Positions 1-7,708 of a DNA stretch of 13,460 bases are shown one piece after another; positions within the stretch are counted from its first letter, which is position 1, and each line of letters starts with the position of its first letter. Position numbers and translations under genes: made by a program. The notes under the pieces were generated by a model. It was given only the letters and a program-made list of their open reading frames with translations, ran no database searches and was not told the DNA's origin. The stretch comes from Lachnoclostridium sp. UBA933 (lineage in GTDB: Bacteria > Bacillota > Clostridia > Lachnospirales > Lachnospiraceae). The stretch spans positions 20,064 through 33,523 of the forward strand of contig DBDL01000074.1 of assembly GCA_002293545.1 (NCBI GenBank). The letters run 5' to 3'.

Positions 1-1850
1 GGTATGAGGACAGGAATCGGATACTGTACTCCTTTGCAGCCATTTTGATTGGGTTGATATCCGTTGGTTCGGTATTATTGATATACAATTCATTTGGGAT
101 ATCCGTAAGTGAACGTTCCCGTCAGTTTGGGATCCTTTCTTCCGTCGGTGCCACAAAGAAACAACTGCGGAAATCCGTATTGTTTGAAGGCTTCTGTGTC
201 GGAATCATCGGGATACCGCTTGGCGTTCTGGCAGGCTTAGGCGGGATTGGTATCACGCTTCATTTTACCGGCAGTATTTTTGAAGATATGAGTGTTCGGG
301 ATATACCGCTTTATTTGACGGTTTCAGCTCCCGCAATGGGAATTGCGGCTGCCGTCGGACTCGTTACCATTCTTATATCGGCATATATTCCGGCAAGGAG
401 AGCCGTCCGCAAACCCCCGATTGAGATTATCCGGCAAGCAGATGATATAAAAATAAAAGCAAGATCCGTCAAGACATCAAGGCTTACCCAGAAAATATTC
501 GGACTGGAAGGAACACTGGCACTCAAGAATTTTAAGAGAAATAAGAAACGTTACCGAAGCACGGTAATCTCCTTGTTTGTAAGTATCGTACTGTTTATTG
601 CCGCAAGCTCATTTGGATTATATATGAATGAGGAAGTGTCATTGGAAGTAACCAATGCCGGATATGACGTTGCCGTATCGATTATGCCGTCCAATCCGGC
701 GGATAATCAAGACACTCTGCAATTGTATGACAATATAAAAAATGTAAACGGAGTTACGGAAAGCGCTTATTCAACCAGCAGTTTTTTTAACGGCGTCGTA
801 CCGCGGGAGGAGTTGAATGACTGGTTTTTTGAACTGCCGGAGAATCTAAATGCAAGACAGAAAAAAATAGATATCATGCCGGAAGTACACTTTTTAGATG
901 ACAATACTTACCGGAAGTATTTGGATGAGTTGGGATTATCGGAGAAAGATTACGGATTGGAACAGGGGAAATTTATTTCCTATGCCAAGGGCGGTTACTT
1001 ATCAACCCAAGGTATGTTTAAAAAGGATTTGGTGTCCATATCCATGAAATCTGCTGAAAACGAGGGGGAAACGGCGGATCCCGCAAAAACTTCCGGAGGG
1101 GAAGGGGAGTCGGCGGATTCTGTGAAAGGATCCGGAGGAAAAGGTGATACGGCAGCATTTTTTGATCAGGAAAAAACGATTGAGCTTCAATTTGCCGATA
1201 CGATTCCGGAATTGTTTTGGAAATCGGAAAAAGAAATCGGGCTGTTTGTCTTTGTGCCGTATTCTTTAAAGGATCAATTTGTGGCTTCGGAAGAAAATTT
1301 TCAAGCGATGGAATTGACATTTAAGTCCACGGACTCTTATAAATCGGCAAATGAGATGAAAGATATTATTGAGAACAACCCTGTTATCACACAATATAGC
1401 ATTTTGAATATAGCTGAAATGCTGGAAGTAAACCGCAATCTCATGTTATTGATTGATGTATTTGTCTATGGGTTTGTCATTCTCATTTCATTGATTACCA
1501 TTGCCAACGTGTTTAATACAATCTCTACCGGGATCAGTCTGAGAAGACGTGAAATCGCTATGCTCCAGTCCGTTGGTATGGGAAACCGGAGCTTCAATAA
1601 AATGATGAACTTTGAATGTCTGTTCTATGGATTAAAGGCAATATTATATGGTATGCCGGTTGCATTTCTGCTTACTTACCTGATGTATTTGTCGGTTAAG
1701 AGCGGCGGAAGCATACTTCCCTTTATGCTTCCGTGGGGCAGTATCGGAATCAGTGTAATCAGTATATTTTTCGTAGTGTTTGTAACGATGCTTTATGCAA
1801 CGGGGAAGTTGAAAAAGACGAATGTCATTGATGCCTTGAGGGATGATTGA
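1..1850 (+). CDS. ABC transporter permease, FtsX/MacB family (5' end outside window)
   Basis: This is the C-terminal part of a large integral membrane permease of the FtsX/MacB type, which works with a separate ATPase in lipid, peptide or antibiotic-related transport. The frame is open from base 3 without a proper start, so the gene begins upstream; the TTG at 45 is internal. Three hydrophobic segments (nt about 36-100, 180-270 and 300-390) close a first FtsX module, and the first contains the typical stretch ending SVSERSRQFGILSSVGATKKQ. A second module follows: one membrane segment near 555-620, an extracellular domain of about 270 residues, and three segments near 1440-1520, 1635-1700 and 1735-1800, with the second family signature LRRREIAMLQSVGMG. 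Two modules suggest a full length near 800-900 residues. The extracellular domain holds a Gly/Glu/Ser-rich tandem repeat. No substrate can be inferred, and the expected ATPase gene would lie to the left. Confidence 0.9.
   Translation, partial: YEDRNRILYSFAAILIGLISVGSVLLIYNSFGISVSERSRQFGILSSVGATKKQLRKSVLFEGFCVGIIGIPLGVLAGLGGIGITLHFTGSIFEDMSVRDIPLYLTVSAPAMGIAAAVGLVTILISAYIPARRAVRKPPIEIIRQADDIKIKARSVKTSRLTQKIFGLEGTLALKNFKRNKKRYRSTVISLFVSIVLFIAASSFGLYMNEEVSLEVTNAGYDVAVSIMPSNPADNQDTLQLYDNIKNVNGVTESAYSTSSFFNGVVPREELNDWFFELPENLNARQKKIDIMPEVHFLDDNTYRKYLDELGLSEKDYGLEQGKFISYAKGGYLSTQGMFKKDLVSISMKSAENEGETADPAKTSGGEGESADSVKGSGGKGDTAAFFDQEKTIELQFADTIPELFWKSEKEIGLFVFVPYSLKDQFVASEENFQAMELTFKSTDSYKSANEMKDIIENNPVITQYSILNIAEMLEVNRNLMLLIDVFVYGFVILISLITIANVFNTISTGISLRRREIAMLQSVGMGNRSFNKMMNFECLFYGLKAILYGMPVAFLLTYLMYLSVKSGGSILPFMLPWGSIGISVISIFFVVFVTMLYATGKLKKTNVIDALRDD
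1062..1154 (+). repeat. 39-bp (13-residue) tandem repeat in the permease gene
   Basis: Two full units and a partial third are in frame: EGETADPAKTSGG at 1062-1100, EGESADSVKGSGG at 1101-1139, then KGDTA at 1140-1154. The units lie in the extracellular domain and are hydrophilic, probably a disordered linker. A 39-bp unit keeps frame when copies are gained or lost, so length variation between strains is possible. Confidence 0.8.
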
Positions 1851-1947
1851 AGGCAGACAGATACGAAGCAAGCGAACAAAAAGCAGTGTTCAGCAAGAGA
1901 ATGGGGGTTAATATAAAAACGGTGATGAACACGATATATTAGCCGGG

Positions 1948-1992
1948 ACTGACGCAATCTGAAGTTTTCTATACTGATTGCGTCAGTTTTTT
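1948..1992 (+). terminator. Rho-independent terminator after the permease gene
   Basis: A perfect 12-bp stem (ACTGACGCAATC at 1948-1959 with GATTGCGTCAGT at 1976-1987) encloses a 16-nt loop and runs into six T residues at 1987-1992. It lies 98 bases after the permease stop codon and should end that transcript, separating it from the downstream hydrolase gene. Confidence 0.88.
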
Positions 1993-2044
1993 CTTGCAAA
2001 TCCATTCCGTACGGCAATTATTCAAGGTAAGGAAAAAAAGATAA

Positions 2045-2087
2045 TGCAAATTCAAATCATTAGGTGTATAATAAATAGGCATATAAT
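2045..2087 (+). promoter_or_regulatory. Possible promoter(s) for the GDSL hydrolase gene
   Basis: Two TATAAT hexamers occur at 2067-2072 and 2082-2087 in an AT-rich stretch after the terminator. No good -35 hexamer sits at 16-18 bp from either; TGCAAA at 2045-2050 is the best for the first. A promoter is needed here because the terminator lies upstream, so this is a reasonable but weak call. Transcripts starting here would carry the whole palindromic element in their leader. Confidence 0.35.
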
Positions 2088-2110
2088 CGTCCAGACAACA
2101 TTTTAAATAC

Positions 2111-2275
2111 CTAGTACAGCGTTCCGTAATTTCGCAGACAAATAAACGGTCTATTTTCCTATAGACTGCGTTGGCTTCAATCGCCGTAGCTACCGGCTAC
2201 GCCTCATTCAGCCGTCTTGTCTATAGAAAAATATCCTCATTTATTTGTCTGCGAAATTACGGAACGCTGTACTAG
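2111..2275. mobile_element. MITE-like palindromic insertion with 36-bp perfect inverted repeats
   Basis: The arms 2111-2146 and 2240-2275 are perfect inverted complements over 36 bp. The outermost four bases at each end are CTAG, itself palindromic, which could be either a 4-bp target duplication (as IS5-group elements make at CTAR-like sites) or part of the repeat. The interior also pairs: TATTTTCCTATAGAC near 2151-2165 matches the complement of 2219-2233 with one mismatch, and the centre forms an imperfect stem around the loop TACC near 2192-2195. The whole 165 bp can therefore fold into one long hairpin. It contains no meaningful open reading frame, so it would need a transposase in trans. 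It ends 12 bases before the start codon of the GDSL gene, just upstream of that gene's ribosome binding site. I do not recognise a named family. Confidence 0.8.
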
Positions 2276-2287
2276 TGAGGGGGAATC

Positions 2288-3454
2288 ATGAAAAAAAGCG
2301 TAAAAAAAATTGAAAAAACAACATGGATTGACACATGGGGGTGTTCACAGTTTGCTCCGTTAGAAGAAGCCGCCGCCTTGAACTTAAAAGATTCCACGAT
2401 CCGTCAGATCGTGCGGATATCAACAGGGGGAGAGTATTTCCGTCTGTCCTTTTCCAATGAGTACGGCAAAGTACCGCTTGAGATAACCTCGGTGCATATG
2501 GCAAAACCGACGGAGAACGGAAAGGGGACGATTGATTTATCGACCGATGTAACGATTTCCTTTGACGGAAAGAAAGACGTTATTATTCCCGCAGGCGGTA
2601 ATATTACGTCGGATGCCATATATTATCCGGCAAAACCTTTGGACAAGACAGCAATTTCCATGTCTTTCGGAAATGCGCCGCCGCTCATGGATTTTACATT
2701 CCACGATGGCTCCAGATGTGTTGTCTTTTGTGAAAAAGGAAAGGCAGTATTGCAGGAAACGATGGAACCATCTTCACCGAATATCGGTTGGTTTTTTTTA
2801 TCAAGGGTTGAAGTCCTATCTCCTGAGCAAAATCAGTCCATTGTATGTTTCGGGGATTCGCTGACGGACGGATACGGAGTGTTACTTGATGAATATCAGC
2901 GCTGGACCGATGTACTGGCGGAAGAACTGCAAAACAATCCTGCGATGTCACATCTGTCTGTTATTAATATGGGAATCGGCGGAAATGCCATATTCGGAGG
3001 AAAAGGCGGGGCGGCAAAAGACCGGTTTGATCGTGATGTGCTGCGGCCGGGAGCCGGTTACCTTATTTTCCTGATTGGAACAAATGATATCGGTTATGCG
3101 GCAGATAACACATTGGCAAGCCGGATGATCAATGAATATGAAATCATGATAAAAAAGGCGGACATACATGGAATTAAGGTGTATGGCGGCACAATTACAC
3201 CATTTGGCGGGCATACGCATTACAGTGAATTGGGAGAAGAAATCCGGCAAGAGGTCAATGCATGGATTAGAAAGCAATACCAAGACGGAACAATAGCGGG
3301 ATTGATCGATTTCGATGAACAGTTAAAAGACCCCGGTCAATCTCCGCCTAAAATGTTAAAAGAATATAGTAATGACTGGCTCCATTTCAACAGTAAAGGG
3401 TATGCGGAAATGGGACACGGAATTTATAAAGCATTGGTAAAAGATATTGAGTGA
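2288..3454 (+). CDS. SGNH/GDSL-family hydrolase (lipase/esterase type), 388 aa
   Basis: This is a probable esterase or deacetylase of the SGNH-hydrolase fold, with the N-terminal region seen in the XynE-like/lysophospholipase L1 group. Catalytic blocks are visible: block I FGDSLTDGYG with nucleophile S191, the block II glycine in GIGGNAIFG near residue 229, block III GTNDIG with N266, and block V DWLH with D363 and H366. The first 170 or so residues form an extra, beta-rich-looking domain, accounting for a length well above a minimal SGNH domain (about 200 aa). No signal peptide is apparent (the start is lysine-rich), so it is probably cytoplasmic. The ATG has a good ribosome binding site (GAGGGGG, spacing about 5) immediately right of the palindromic element. 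The substrate, perhaps acetylated sugars or acyl esters, cannot be told from sequence. The gene converges on metY. Confidence 0.9.
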   Translation: MKKSVKKIEKTTWIDTWGCSQFAPLEEAAALNLKDSTIRQIVRISTGGEYFRLSFSNEYGKVPLEITSVHMAKPTENGKGTIDLSTDVTISFDGKKDVIIPAGGNITSDAIYYPAKPLDKTAISMSFGNAPPLMDFTFHDGSRCVVFCEKGKAVLQETMEPSSPNIGWFFLSRVEVLSPEQNQSIVCFGDSLTDGYGVLLDEYQRWTDVLAEELQNNPAMSHLSVINMGIGGNAIFGGKGGAAKDRFDRDVLRPGAGYLIFLIGTNDIGYAADNTLASRMINEYEIMIKKADIHGIKVYGGTITPFGGHTHYSELGEEIRQEVNAWIRKQYQDGTIAGLIDFDEQLKDPGQSPPKMLKEYSNDWLHFNSKGYAEMGHGIYKALVKDIE

Positions 3455-3455
3455 C

Positions 3456-3493
3456 GACGCAAATACCTGCTTCAACCCAGTGATAATATTTGT
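3456..3493 (-). pseudogene. Vestigial 3' end of a metY-like gene
   Basis: Bases 3456-3489 match 3502-3535, the 3' end of metY, at 27 of 34 positions with no gaps, offset 46 bp. Read on the minus strand this copy gives NIITGLKQVFAS, against [12 protein letters not shown] at the real MetY C-terminus. Two differences are synonymous (ATT/ATC, AAA/AAG) and two conservative (A/T, A/V), so it looks like a former coding tail of a homologous gene, not chance. No start codon or body remains. Bases 3456-3465 can also pair with 3487-3496 (one G-T wobble) to form a 10-bp stem between the convergent genes, but no T tract follows on either strand. Confidence 0.6.
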
Positions 3494-3494
3494 G

Positions 3495-4778
3495 TCATAG
3501 CGACTCAAATGCCTGTTTCAAATCAGCAATAATATCATCAATATGCTCCGTGCCGATCGAAAGGCGTATTGTATTTGGTTTTATCCCCTGATCCAACAGT
3601 TCCATATTGGAAAGCTGTGAATGTGTCGTACTCGCCGGGTGAATGACAAGTGATTTGCTGTCGGCAACATTAGCAAGCAGGGAAAACAGCTCCAGTTTAT
3701 CAATAAAAGTCTTTGCCTGTTCCGCACCGCCTTTTATTTCAAACGTAAATATCGAGCCTGCCCCATTCGGGAAGTATCTCTGATAAATGTCATAATCCGG
3801 ATGGGTTATTAATGCCGGATGGTTTACGACCGCTACTTTTGGATGGGCTGATAGATATTTGACCACCTTCAAAGCGTTTTGTACATGACGTTCCACTCTG
3901 AGCGACAGGGTTTCCAATCCCTGAAGAAAAAAGAAAGAATGAAACGGACTGAGTGCGGCGCCGGTATCGCGCATCAAAGTAACACGTATTTTCGTTATGT
4001 AGGCAAGATTGCCTGCCGCTTCGGTAAATATCGCCCCATGATAACTTGAATTCGGCTTTGTAAGTCCGGGGAATTTTCCGCTGGAGGACCAATTGAATGC
4101 TCCTGAGTCCACAATAACACCGCCGAGGGTCGTACCGTGTCCTCCGATAAACTTGGTTGCCGAATGAACAACAATATCTGCGCCGTGATCTATGGGACGG
4201 AATAAGTAGGGCGTCGCAAATGTATTGTCAACAATAAGAGGGATGCCGTGTTTATGGGCGATTTCTGCCACCGCGTTTACATCGACGATTGTCGAATTCG
4301 GGTTTCCCAATGTTTCAATAAAGATCGCTTTCGTATTTTCATTCATTGCATTTTCAAAATTTCCAGGTTCACTGCCGTCCGCAAAAGAAGCAGAGATACC
4401 GTATTCCGGCAATGTATGTGCAAATAGGTTGTATGTACCGCCATAAACCCGTTTGTCCGAAATGATATGATCTCCTGCCGACGCAATATTTTGTATCGCA
4501 TAAGTAACTGCCGCTGCACCGGATGCTGTCGCCAATGCTGCGGCACCCCCTTCCAGTGCGGCAATACGCTGTTCAAACACATCCGAAGTCGGATTCATCA
4601 GCCGGGTATAGATATTCCCGGTTTCTGATAATGCAAACCGTCCGGCTGCCTGTGCACAGTCTTTAAATACATAAGAGGTTGTGGCGTAAATAGGCACTGC
4701 CCTTGAATCGGTTACGGGGTCGGGATGTTCCTGCCCTACATGAAGCTGCTTGGTTTCAAACTTATAATTTTTCTTCAT
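3495..4778 (-). CDS. metY: O-acetylhomoserine sulfhydrylase (homocysteine synthase), 427 aa
   Basis: This PLP enzyme of the Cys/Met metabolism (gamma-family) group most likely condenses O-acetylhomoserine with sulfide to give homocysteine in the cytoplasm. The PLP-lysine motif [15 protein letters not shown] is present (K209 by the ATG start), with the cofactor aspartate in VDNTFATP (D184), the phosphate-site region YTRLMNPT (about 57-64) and ASGAAA (85-90). The length fits MetY (about 425-430) better than cystathionine enzymes (about 380-400). ATG 4778 is preferred to an in-frame TTG at 4784 because AAGGA lies at suitable spacing before it. The gene lies 89 bases downstream of cysK on the same strand with no terminator between, so the two probably form an operon. 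A very similar enzyme acting on O-acetylserine cannot be excluded. Confidence 0.92.
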   Translation of the reverse strand: MKKNYKFETKQLHVGQEHPDPVTDSRAVPIYATTSYVFKDCAQAAGRFALSETGNIYTRLMNPTSDVFEQRIAALEGGAAALATASGAAAVTYAIQNIASAGDHIISDKRVYGGTYNLFAHTLPEYGISASFADGSEPGNFENAMNENTKAIFIETLGNPNSTIVDVNAVAEIAHKHGIPLIVDNTFATPYLFRPIDHGADIVVHSATKFIGGHGTTLGGVIVDSGAFNWSSSGKFPGLTKPNSSYHGAIFTEAAGNLAYITKIRVTLMRDTGAALSPFHSFFFLQGLETLSLRVERHVQNALKVVKYLSAHPKVAVVNHPALITHPDYDIYQRYFPNGAGSIFTFEIKGGAEQAKTFIDKLELFSLLANVADSKSLVIHPASTTHSQLSNMELLDQGIKPNTIRLSIGTEHIDDIIADLKQAFESL

Positions 4779-4867
4779 AATCAAATTCCTTCTTTCTGCT
4801 GCAATATTTTCTTCACTAAATATATTTGCGTTTTCTTGGAGGATATGTCATGCTGTCTGCGCATGTT

Positions 4868-5806
4868 TTATGATTCCGGCTGAAATAAAGCGGTCGATAA
4901 ATATCGTTCTCCGGTATCCGGCAACAAGGTGACAATCATTTTCCCTTTATTTTCGGGGAGTCGGGCAGCTTCTGATGCCGCATACAATGCCGCGCCGGAG
5001 GAGATACCGACAAGCAGTCCCTCATATTTTGCTAATTGTCTGGCACATGTAAACGCCTGTTCATTTTGTACTTTGATAATATCATCTGCGATATCCTTGT
5101 TGTAAATTTCGGGGACAAACCCTGCCCCGATTCCCTGGATTTTATGCGGACCCGGATTTCCTCCCGACAGTACGGGAGAGTCGGCAGGCTCCGCCGCAAT
5201 GATTTTGATATTCGGATTCTTTTGTTTTAGAACCTCCCCGACACCTGTAACCGTACCGCCGGTGCCAACGCCGGCGACAAAAATATCAATGTTTCCGCCG
5301 GTGTCATTCCATATCTCCAGGGCAGTAGTTTTTCGGTGGACAGCAGGGTTGGCAGGATTGGTGAACTGCCCCAAAATCACCGATCCCGGAATATCTTTTT
5401 TCAGTTCTTCCGCTTTGGCAATCGCACCTTTCATCCCCTTGGCACCTTCTGTCAAAACAAGTTCGGCACCGAGTGCTTTCAATAAGCTGCGTCTTTCCGC
5501 ACTCATGGTTTCCGGCATTGTCAGGATCAGCCGATAGCCCTTTGCCGCTGCCACAAAGCTGAGTGCAATACCGGTGTTGCCGCTTGTAGGCTCGATAATC
5601 GTATTACCCGGTTTCAATATTCCCTTTTCTTCCGCATCGGTAATCATAGAATAACCGACCCGGTCCTTTACGCTGCCAAGGGGATTGAAATACTCCAGTT
5701 TTGCAACAATTGTTGCAGGAATCCCTTTTTTCTGATTGTAATTTTTTAATTCAAGAAGTGGTGTATTACCAATTAAGTCTGTAAGATTTTTTGCGATTGC
5801 TGCCAT
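4868..5806 (-). CDS. cysK: Cysteine synthase A (O-acetylserine sulfhydrylase), 312 aa
   Basis: The enzyme makes L-cysteine from O-acetylserine and sulfide, using PLP. The PLP lysine is K47 in NPLGSVKDR, the substrate loop is TSGNTG at 74-79, and the phosphate loop is [12 protein letters not shown] near residue 180. GISSGAA near the C-terminus is also typical. Length and the start ([14 protein letters not shown]) match CysK. The ATG follows a near-consensus GGAGGTG site at 8 bases. It is first in a leftward operon with metY and diverges from an Rrf2 regulator gene. No cysE lies in the window, so the acetylserine supply is encoded elsewhere. The promoter and a palindromic candidate operator lie 20-75 bases upstream. 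The leader is short, with no room for a riboswitch or T-box. Confidence 0.96.
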   Translation of the reverse strand: MAAIAKNLTDLIGNTPLLELKNYNQKKGIPATIVAKLEYFNPLGSVKDRVGYSMITDAEEKGILKPGNTIIEPTSGNTGIALSFVAAAKGYRLILTMPETMSAERRSLLKALGAELVLTEGAKGMKGAIAKAEELKKDIPGSVILGQFTNPANPAVHRKTTALEIWNDTGGNIDIFVAGVGTGGTVTGVGEVLKQKNPNIKIIAAEPADSPVLSGGNPGPHKIQGIGAGFVPEIYNKDIADDIIKVQNEQAFTCARQLAKYEGLLVGISSGAALYAASEAARLPENKGKMIVTLLPDTGERYLSTALFQPES

Positions 5807-5826
5807 AACAGCACCTCCATTTCATG

Positions 5827-5850
5827 TAATCATATATGATTAGTATGATT
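5827..5850. promoter_or_regulatory. Candidate Rrf2-family operator at the cysK promoter
   Basis: TAATCATATATGATTA at 5827-5842 is a perfect 16-bp palindrome, and a third half-site ATGATT follows at 5845-5850. On the cysK strand these lie just downstream of the -10 element, across the expected transcription start, a usual place for repression. The 9-mer TAATCATAT recurs at 5905-5913 in the divergent rrf2 promoter. Binding by the adjacent Rrf2 protein is inferred from position. Confidence 0.6.
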
Positions 5851-5851
5851 T

Positions 5852-5880
5852 AGTTTAGCATAGATATATTTAATTGTCAA
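5852..5880 (-). promoter_or_regulatory. cysK-metY promoter
   Basis: On the minus strand there is a perfect -35 TTGACA (5875-5880), a 17-bp spacer, and an extended -10, TGC followed by TAAACT (5852-5857). Transcription should start near 5845, leaving a leader of about 40 nt before the cysK ATG. Confidence 0.75.
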
Positions 5881-5892
5881 CAGTTTATTTTC

Positions 5893-5921
5893 TTGATTTC
5901 CTATTAATCATATCGTATAAT
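5893..5921 (+). promoter_or_regulatory. rrf2 promoter with embedded operator half-site
   Basis: The -35 TTGATT (5893-5898), a 17-bp spacer and -10 TATAAT (5916-5921) make a good sigma-A promoter. TAATCATAT at 5905-5913 lies inside the spacer and is shared with the palindrome at the cysK promoter, which suggests autoregulation. The -35 boxes of the two divergent promoters are only 12 bp apart. The leader to the rrf2 ATG is about 100 nt; I see no convincing conserved RNA structure in it. Confidence 0.78.
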
Positions 5922-6030
5922 GGGGATATGTTTTATAGGCATTTACATCGGACGGGTCATATTCAGGGAGCATCTGACATTGTTTTTTAACGGTGCTGCG
6001 TCTGTCAATATTTAAAGAAAGGGGATTCAG

Positions 6031-6447
6031 ATGAAAATATCAACAAAGGGAAGGTATGCTTTGAGAATGATGATTGACATTGCAATTAACAGTGACGGAA
6101 ATTGGGTATCCTTAAAAGACATATCCGAGCGTCAGGGAATATCGGTGAAATATTTAGAGCAAATCGTAACACTTCTTACAAAAGCAGGATTATTAAGGAG
6201 CGTCCGCGGTTCAGGAGGCGGATATATGCTTACCAAATCACCTGAGCAATATACAATCGGTCAGATCCTGCGAACCATTGAAGGCAGACTTGCTCCGGTG
6301 GCTTGTTTGGAGAGCGACGAAAATTTGTGTGAACGTAAAGACGAATGTCCGACGCTGGAATTTTGGCAGGGTCTTTTCAATACCGTGAATGAATATGTGG
6401 ATTCCTATACGCTGAAGGATTTAGCCGGCAGGACCGGCAGTAAATAA
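6031..6447 (+). CDS. Rrf2-family transcriptional regulator (CymR/IscR-like), 138 aa
   Basis: This is a small DNA-binding repressor. The N-terminus MKISTKGRYALRMMIDIA and the winged helix at about 27-75 (SLKDISERQGISVKYLEQIV, then the wing RGSGGGYML) are classic Rrf2 features. Three cysteines, C92, C100 and C106 (C-x7-C-x5-C), lie where IscR carries its [2Fe-2S] ligands (C-x5-C-x5-C). Bacillus CymR lacks such cysteines, so this protein may sense Fe-S or redox state as well as, or instead of, cysteine status. Divergent placement from cysK-metY with shared operator-like motifs argues for control of sulfur assimilation. The ATG follows AAGAAAGGGG. Its 3' end overlaps the convergent metallohydrolase gene by 27 bp. 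Whether it acts like CymR (with CysK as partner) or like IscR is not decided by sequence. Confidence 0.93.
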   Translation: MKISTKGRYALRMMIDIAINSDGNWVSLKDISERQGISVKYLEQIVTLLTKAGLLRSVRGSGGGYMLTKSPEQYTIGQILRTIEGRLAPVACLESDENLCERKDECPTLEFWQGLFNTVNEYVDSYTLKDLAGRTGSK

Positions 6448-7143
6448 TTCATCAAACATAAATGCTTTCCCATGACCGGGGTATACCTTTTTCACACCAT
6501 ATTTTTTTAACCGGTCCGTACTTTCCTGTAACAGCCCAAAATCATAACCGTTTGCCGCTGTTTCCGGTTTTTTTATATTGGCAAATGTGTCGCCGGAGAT
6601 GAAATCACCATTCTCCAAAAGAATACCGACGGAGCCGGGAGTATGACCGGGAGTATGCAATACGTTTGCACTCAAGCCATAAGGCGACAAATCAAACCCG
6701 TCTGTCAACAGGATGTCCGGTGAAAACGGTTCAAAATCATCTAATGTTTTTTGTGTAACCGTTTTTATTTTTTTGTTCAGTATACGGAACACGATCCGAA
6801 ACAGAACCGAGCGATACCGGAAGCTTTTCATCCATTGCGGCAAAGAAGGCTGTTCGACTAACTCCCTGTCATTTTCGTGCATCGCAATTTTTGTGCAATA
6901 GAGCTTACGGAAATAAGCGGCATTACAAGTATGGTCATTATCACCGTGAGTCAATAGGATACATTTTATATTGTTTTCTCCGCATCCTGCGGCTTCAAGC
7001 TTTTGCCGAAGAAGCGAACGGCGGTTTGTGAATTCTTTATCCATAATAAGGTGTCCGCCGGTATCAACCAGAATAAAGCCATCCCCTGCCTTGAGGAGAT
7101 AACTGTTTACACCGTCTAATTCAATTTGGGCAATGTTATTCAT
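6421..7143 (-). CDS. MBL-fold metallohydrolase, 240 aa
   Basis: This is a probable zinc hydrolase of the metallo-beta-lactamase superfamily, likely cytoplasmic. The order of motifs is intact: VDTGG at 26-30, the metal motif THGDNDH (H66, D68, D70, H71), GHTPG with H167, SGDTF with D185, and PGHG with H224. The second histidine of the usual HxHxDH motif is aspartate here, a variation I know from other Firmicute MBL proteins, so activity is not ruled out. The region at about 100-135, rich in Arg, Lys and Phe, is a family-variable insert that may shape the substrate pocket. The ATG overlaps the end of padR by 8 bases (ATGAATAA) and has GGAGGGA before it, so the pair is probably translationally coupled and controlled by PadR. 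The substrate is unknown. Confidence 0.9.
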   Translation of the reverse strand: MNNIAQIELDGVNSYLLKAGDGFILVDTGGHLIMDKEFTNRRSLLRQKLEAAGCGENNIKCILLTHGDNDHTCNAAYFRKLYCTKIAMHENDRELVEQPSLPQWMKSFRYRSVLFRIVFRILNKKIKTVTQKTLDDFEPFSPDILLTDGFDLSPYGLSANVLHTPGHTPGSVGILLENGDFISGDTFANIKKPETAANGYDFGLLQESTDRLKKYGVKKVYPGHGKAFMFDELFTAGPAG

Positions 7144-7708
7144 AATGAAATCCCTCCGTCAGTAAATTTTTCAGCGGCTTTCCGTTTCGTATATGCCGGC
7201 ACCATTCTATCGTCTGCTGTGTGATGCAAATACCATAATATAGGATAGAAAGCTTATAATAGTAACAATTCTTGTTTTCCAGTTTATCAAAATCCCGTTC
7301 CAGATTCTTTAACTTTTGCAGATACGCTTCGTTATTTGATTCGTATTGAAGCAATTGCCGGCTGCGGATATCGGGAGGCAGACCGTCGAAAAAGAATACT
7401 TTTGCCAGATGCGTATTCATCCCGTCAAGAACTTCCGGCGGGGAAGTCAGCCATTCCATAAATGTCTTTTCCCCCTTTTCGGTTATCCCATAAAAAATCT
7501 TTTTTCTGCCGCCTGACGGTTCTTCATACATGGTAAGGCAGCCGCTGTCCGTTAATTTCTTTAATGAGGGGTATATGCTTCCGTAGCTGGCTTTATAAAA
7601 AACCCCAATACTGTTTTCAATGAATTTTTTAATGTCATAGCCGGTTGCTGTTTTTGCCCGTACCATGCCGAGAATGATATAATTCAGTATATGCGTCACT
7701 CCAATCAT
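7136..7708 (-). CDS. PadR-family transcriptional regulator, 190 aa (start uncertain)
   Basis: The N-terminal winged helix matches PadR (LNYIILGMV, ATGYDIKKFIE, then YGSIYPSLKKLTDSGCL and the wing with GGRKKIFYGITEKG). A longer C-terminal helical part (about 100-180) is of the Vir/PadR C-terminal type used for dimerisation. The product probably represses its own promoter and, with it, the downstream hydrolase. The coordinate given uses ATG 7708, but that codon lies inside the operator palindrome about 10 nt from the predicted transcript start, with no ribosome binding site. A site GGAGTG at 7702-7697 points instead to a start at CTG 7687 (7-base spacing, giving MLNYIILG, 183 aa), which also matches where PadR proteins usually begin. 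Family identity is firm; the ligand is unknown. Confidence 0.9.
   Translation of the reverse strand: MIGVTHILNYIILGMVRAKTATGYDIKKFIENSIGVFYKASYGSIYPSLKKLTDSGCLTMYEEPSGGRKKIFYGITEKGEKTFMEWLTSPPEVLDGMNTHLAKVFFFDGLPPDIRSRQLLQYESNNEAYLQKLKNLERDFDKLENKNCYYYKLSILYYGICITQQTIEWCRHIRNGKPLKNLLTEGFHYE

Noticed and set aside
1018..1320. A 100-residue minus-strand frame opposite the permease repeat region
   Set aside because: It is a Pro, Phe, Ser-rich shadow of the permease codons, with no ribosome binding site or family signature.
2111..2275. Reading the inverted-repeat element as a CRISPR array, attachment site or intrinsic terminator
   Set aside because: The repeats are inverted, not direct, with no spacers; there is no integrase; and no T tract follows the hairpin on either strand.
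4781..4864. A 27-codon minus-strand frame filling the gap between cysK and metY, ending just before the metY start
   Set aside because: It has no ribosome binding site (the bases before its ATG are TTATAAAAC-like), is rich in Lys and Gln without a recognisable pattern, and its length is within chance for this base composition.
5928..6030. A riboswitch or attenuator in the 100-nt rrf2 leader
   Set aside because: Only short 4-5 bp pairings such as TGACA with TGTCA can be found, with no T tract and no recognisable SAM-riboswitch or T-box features.
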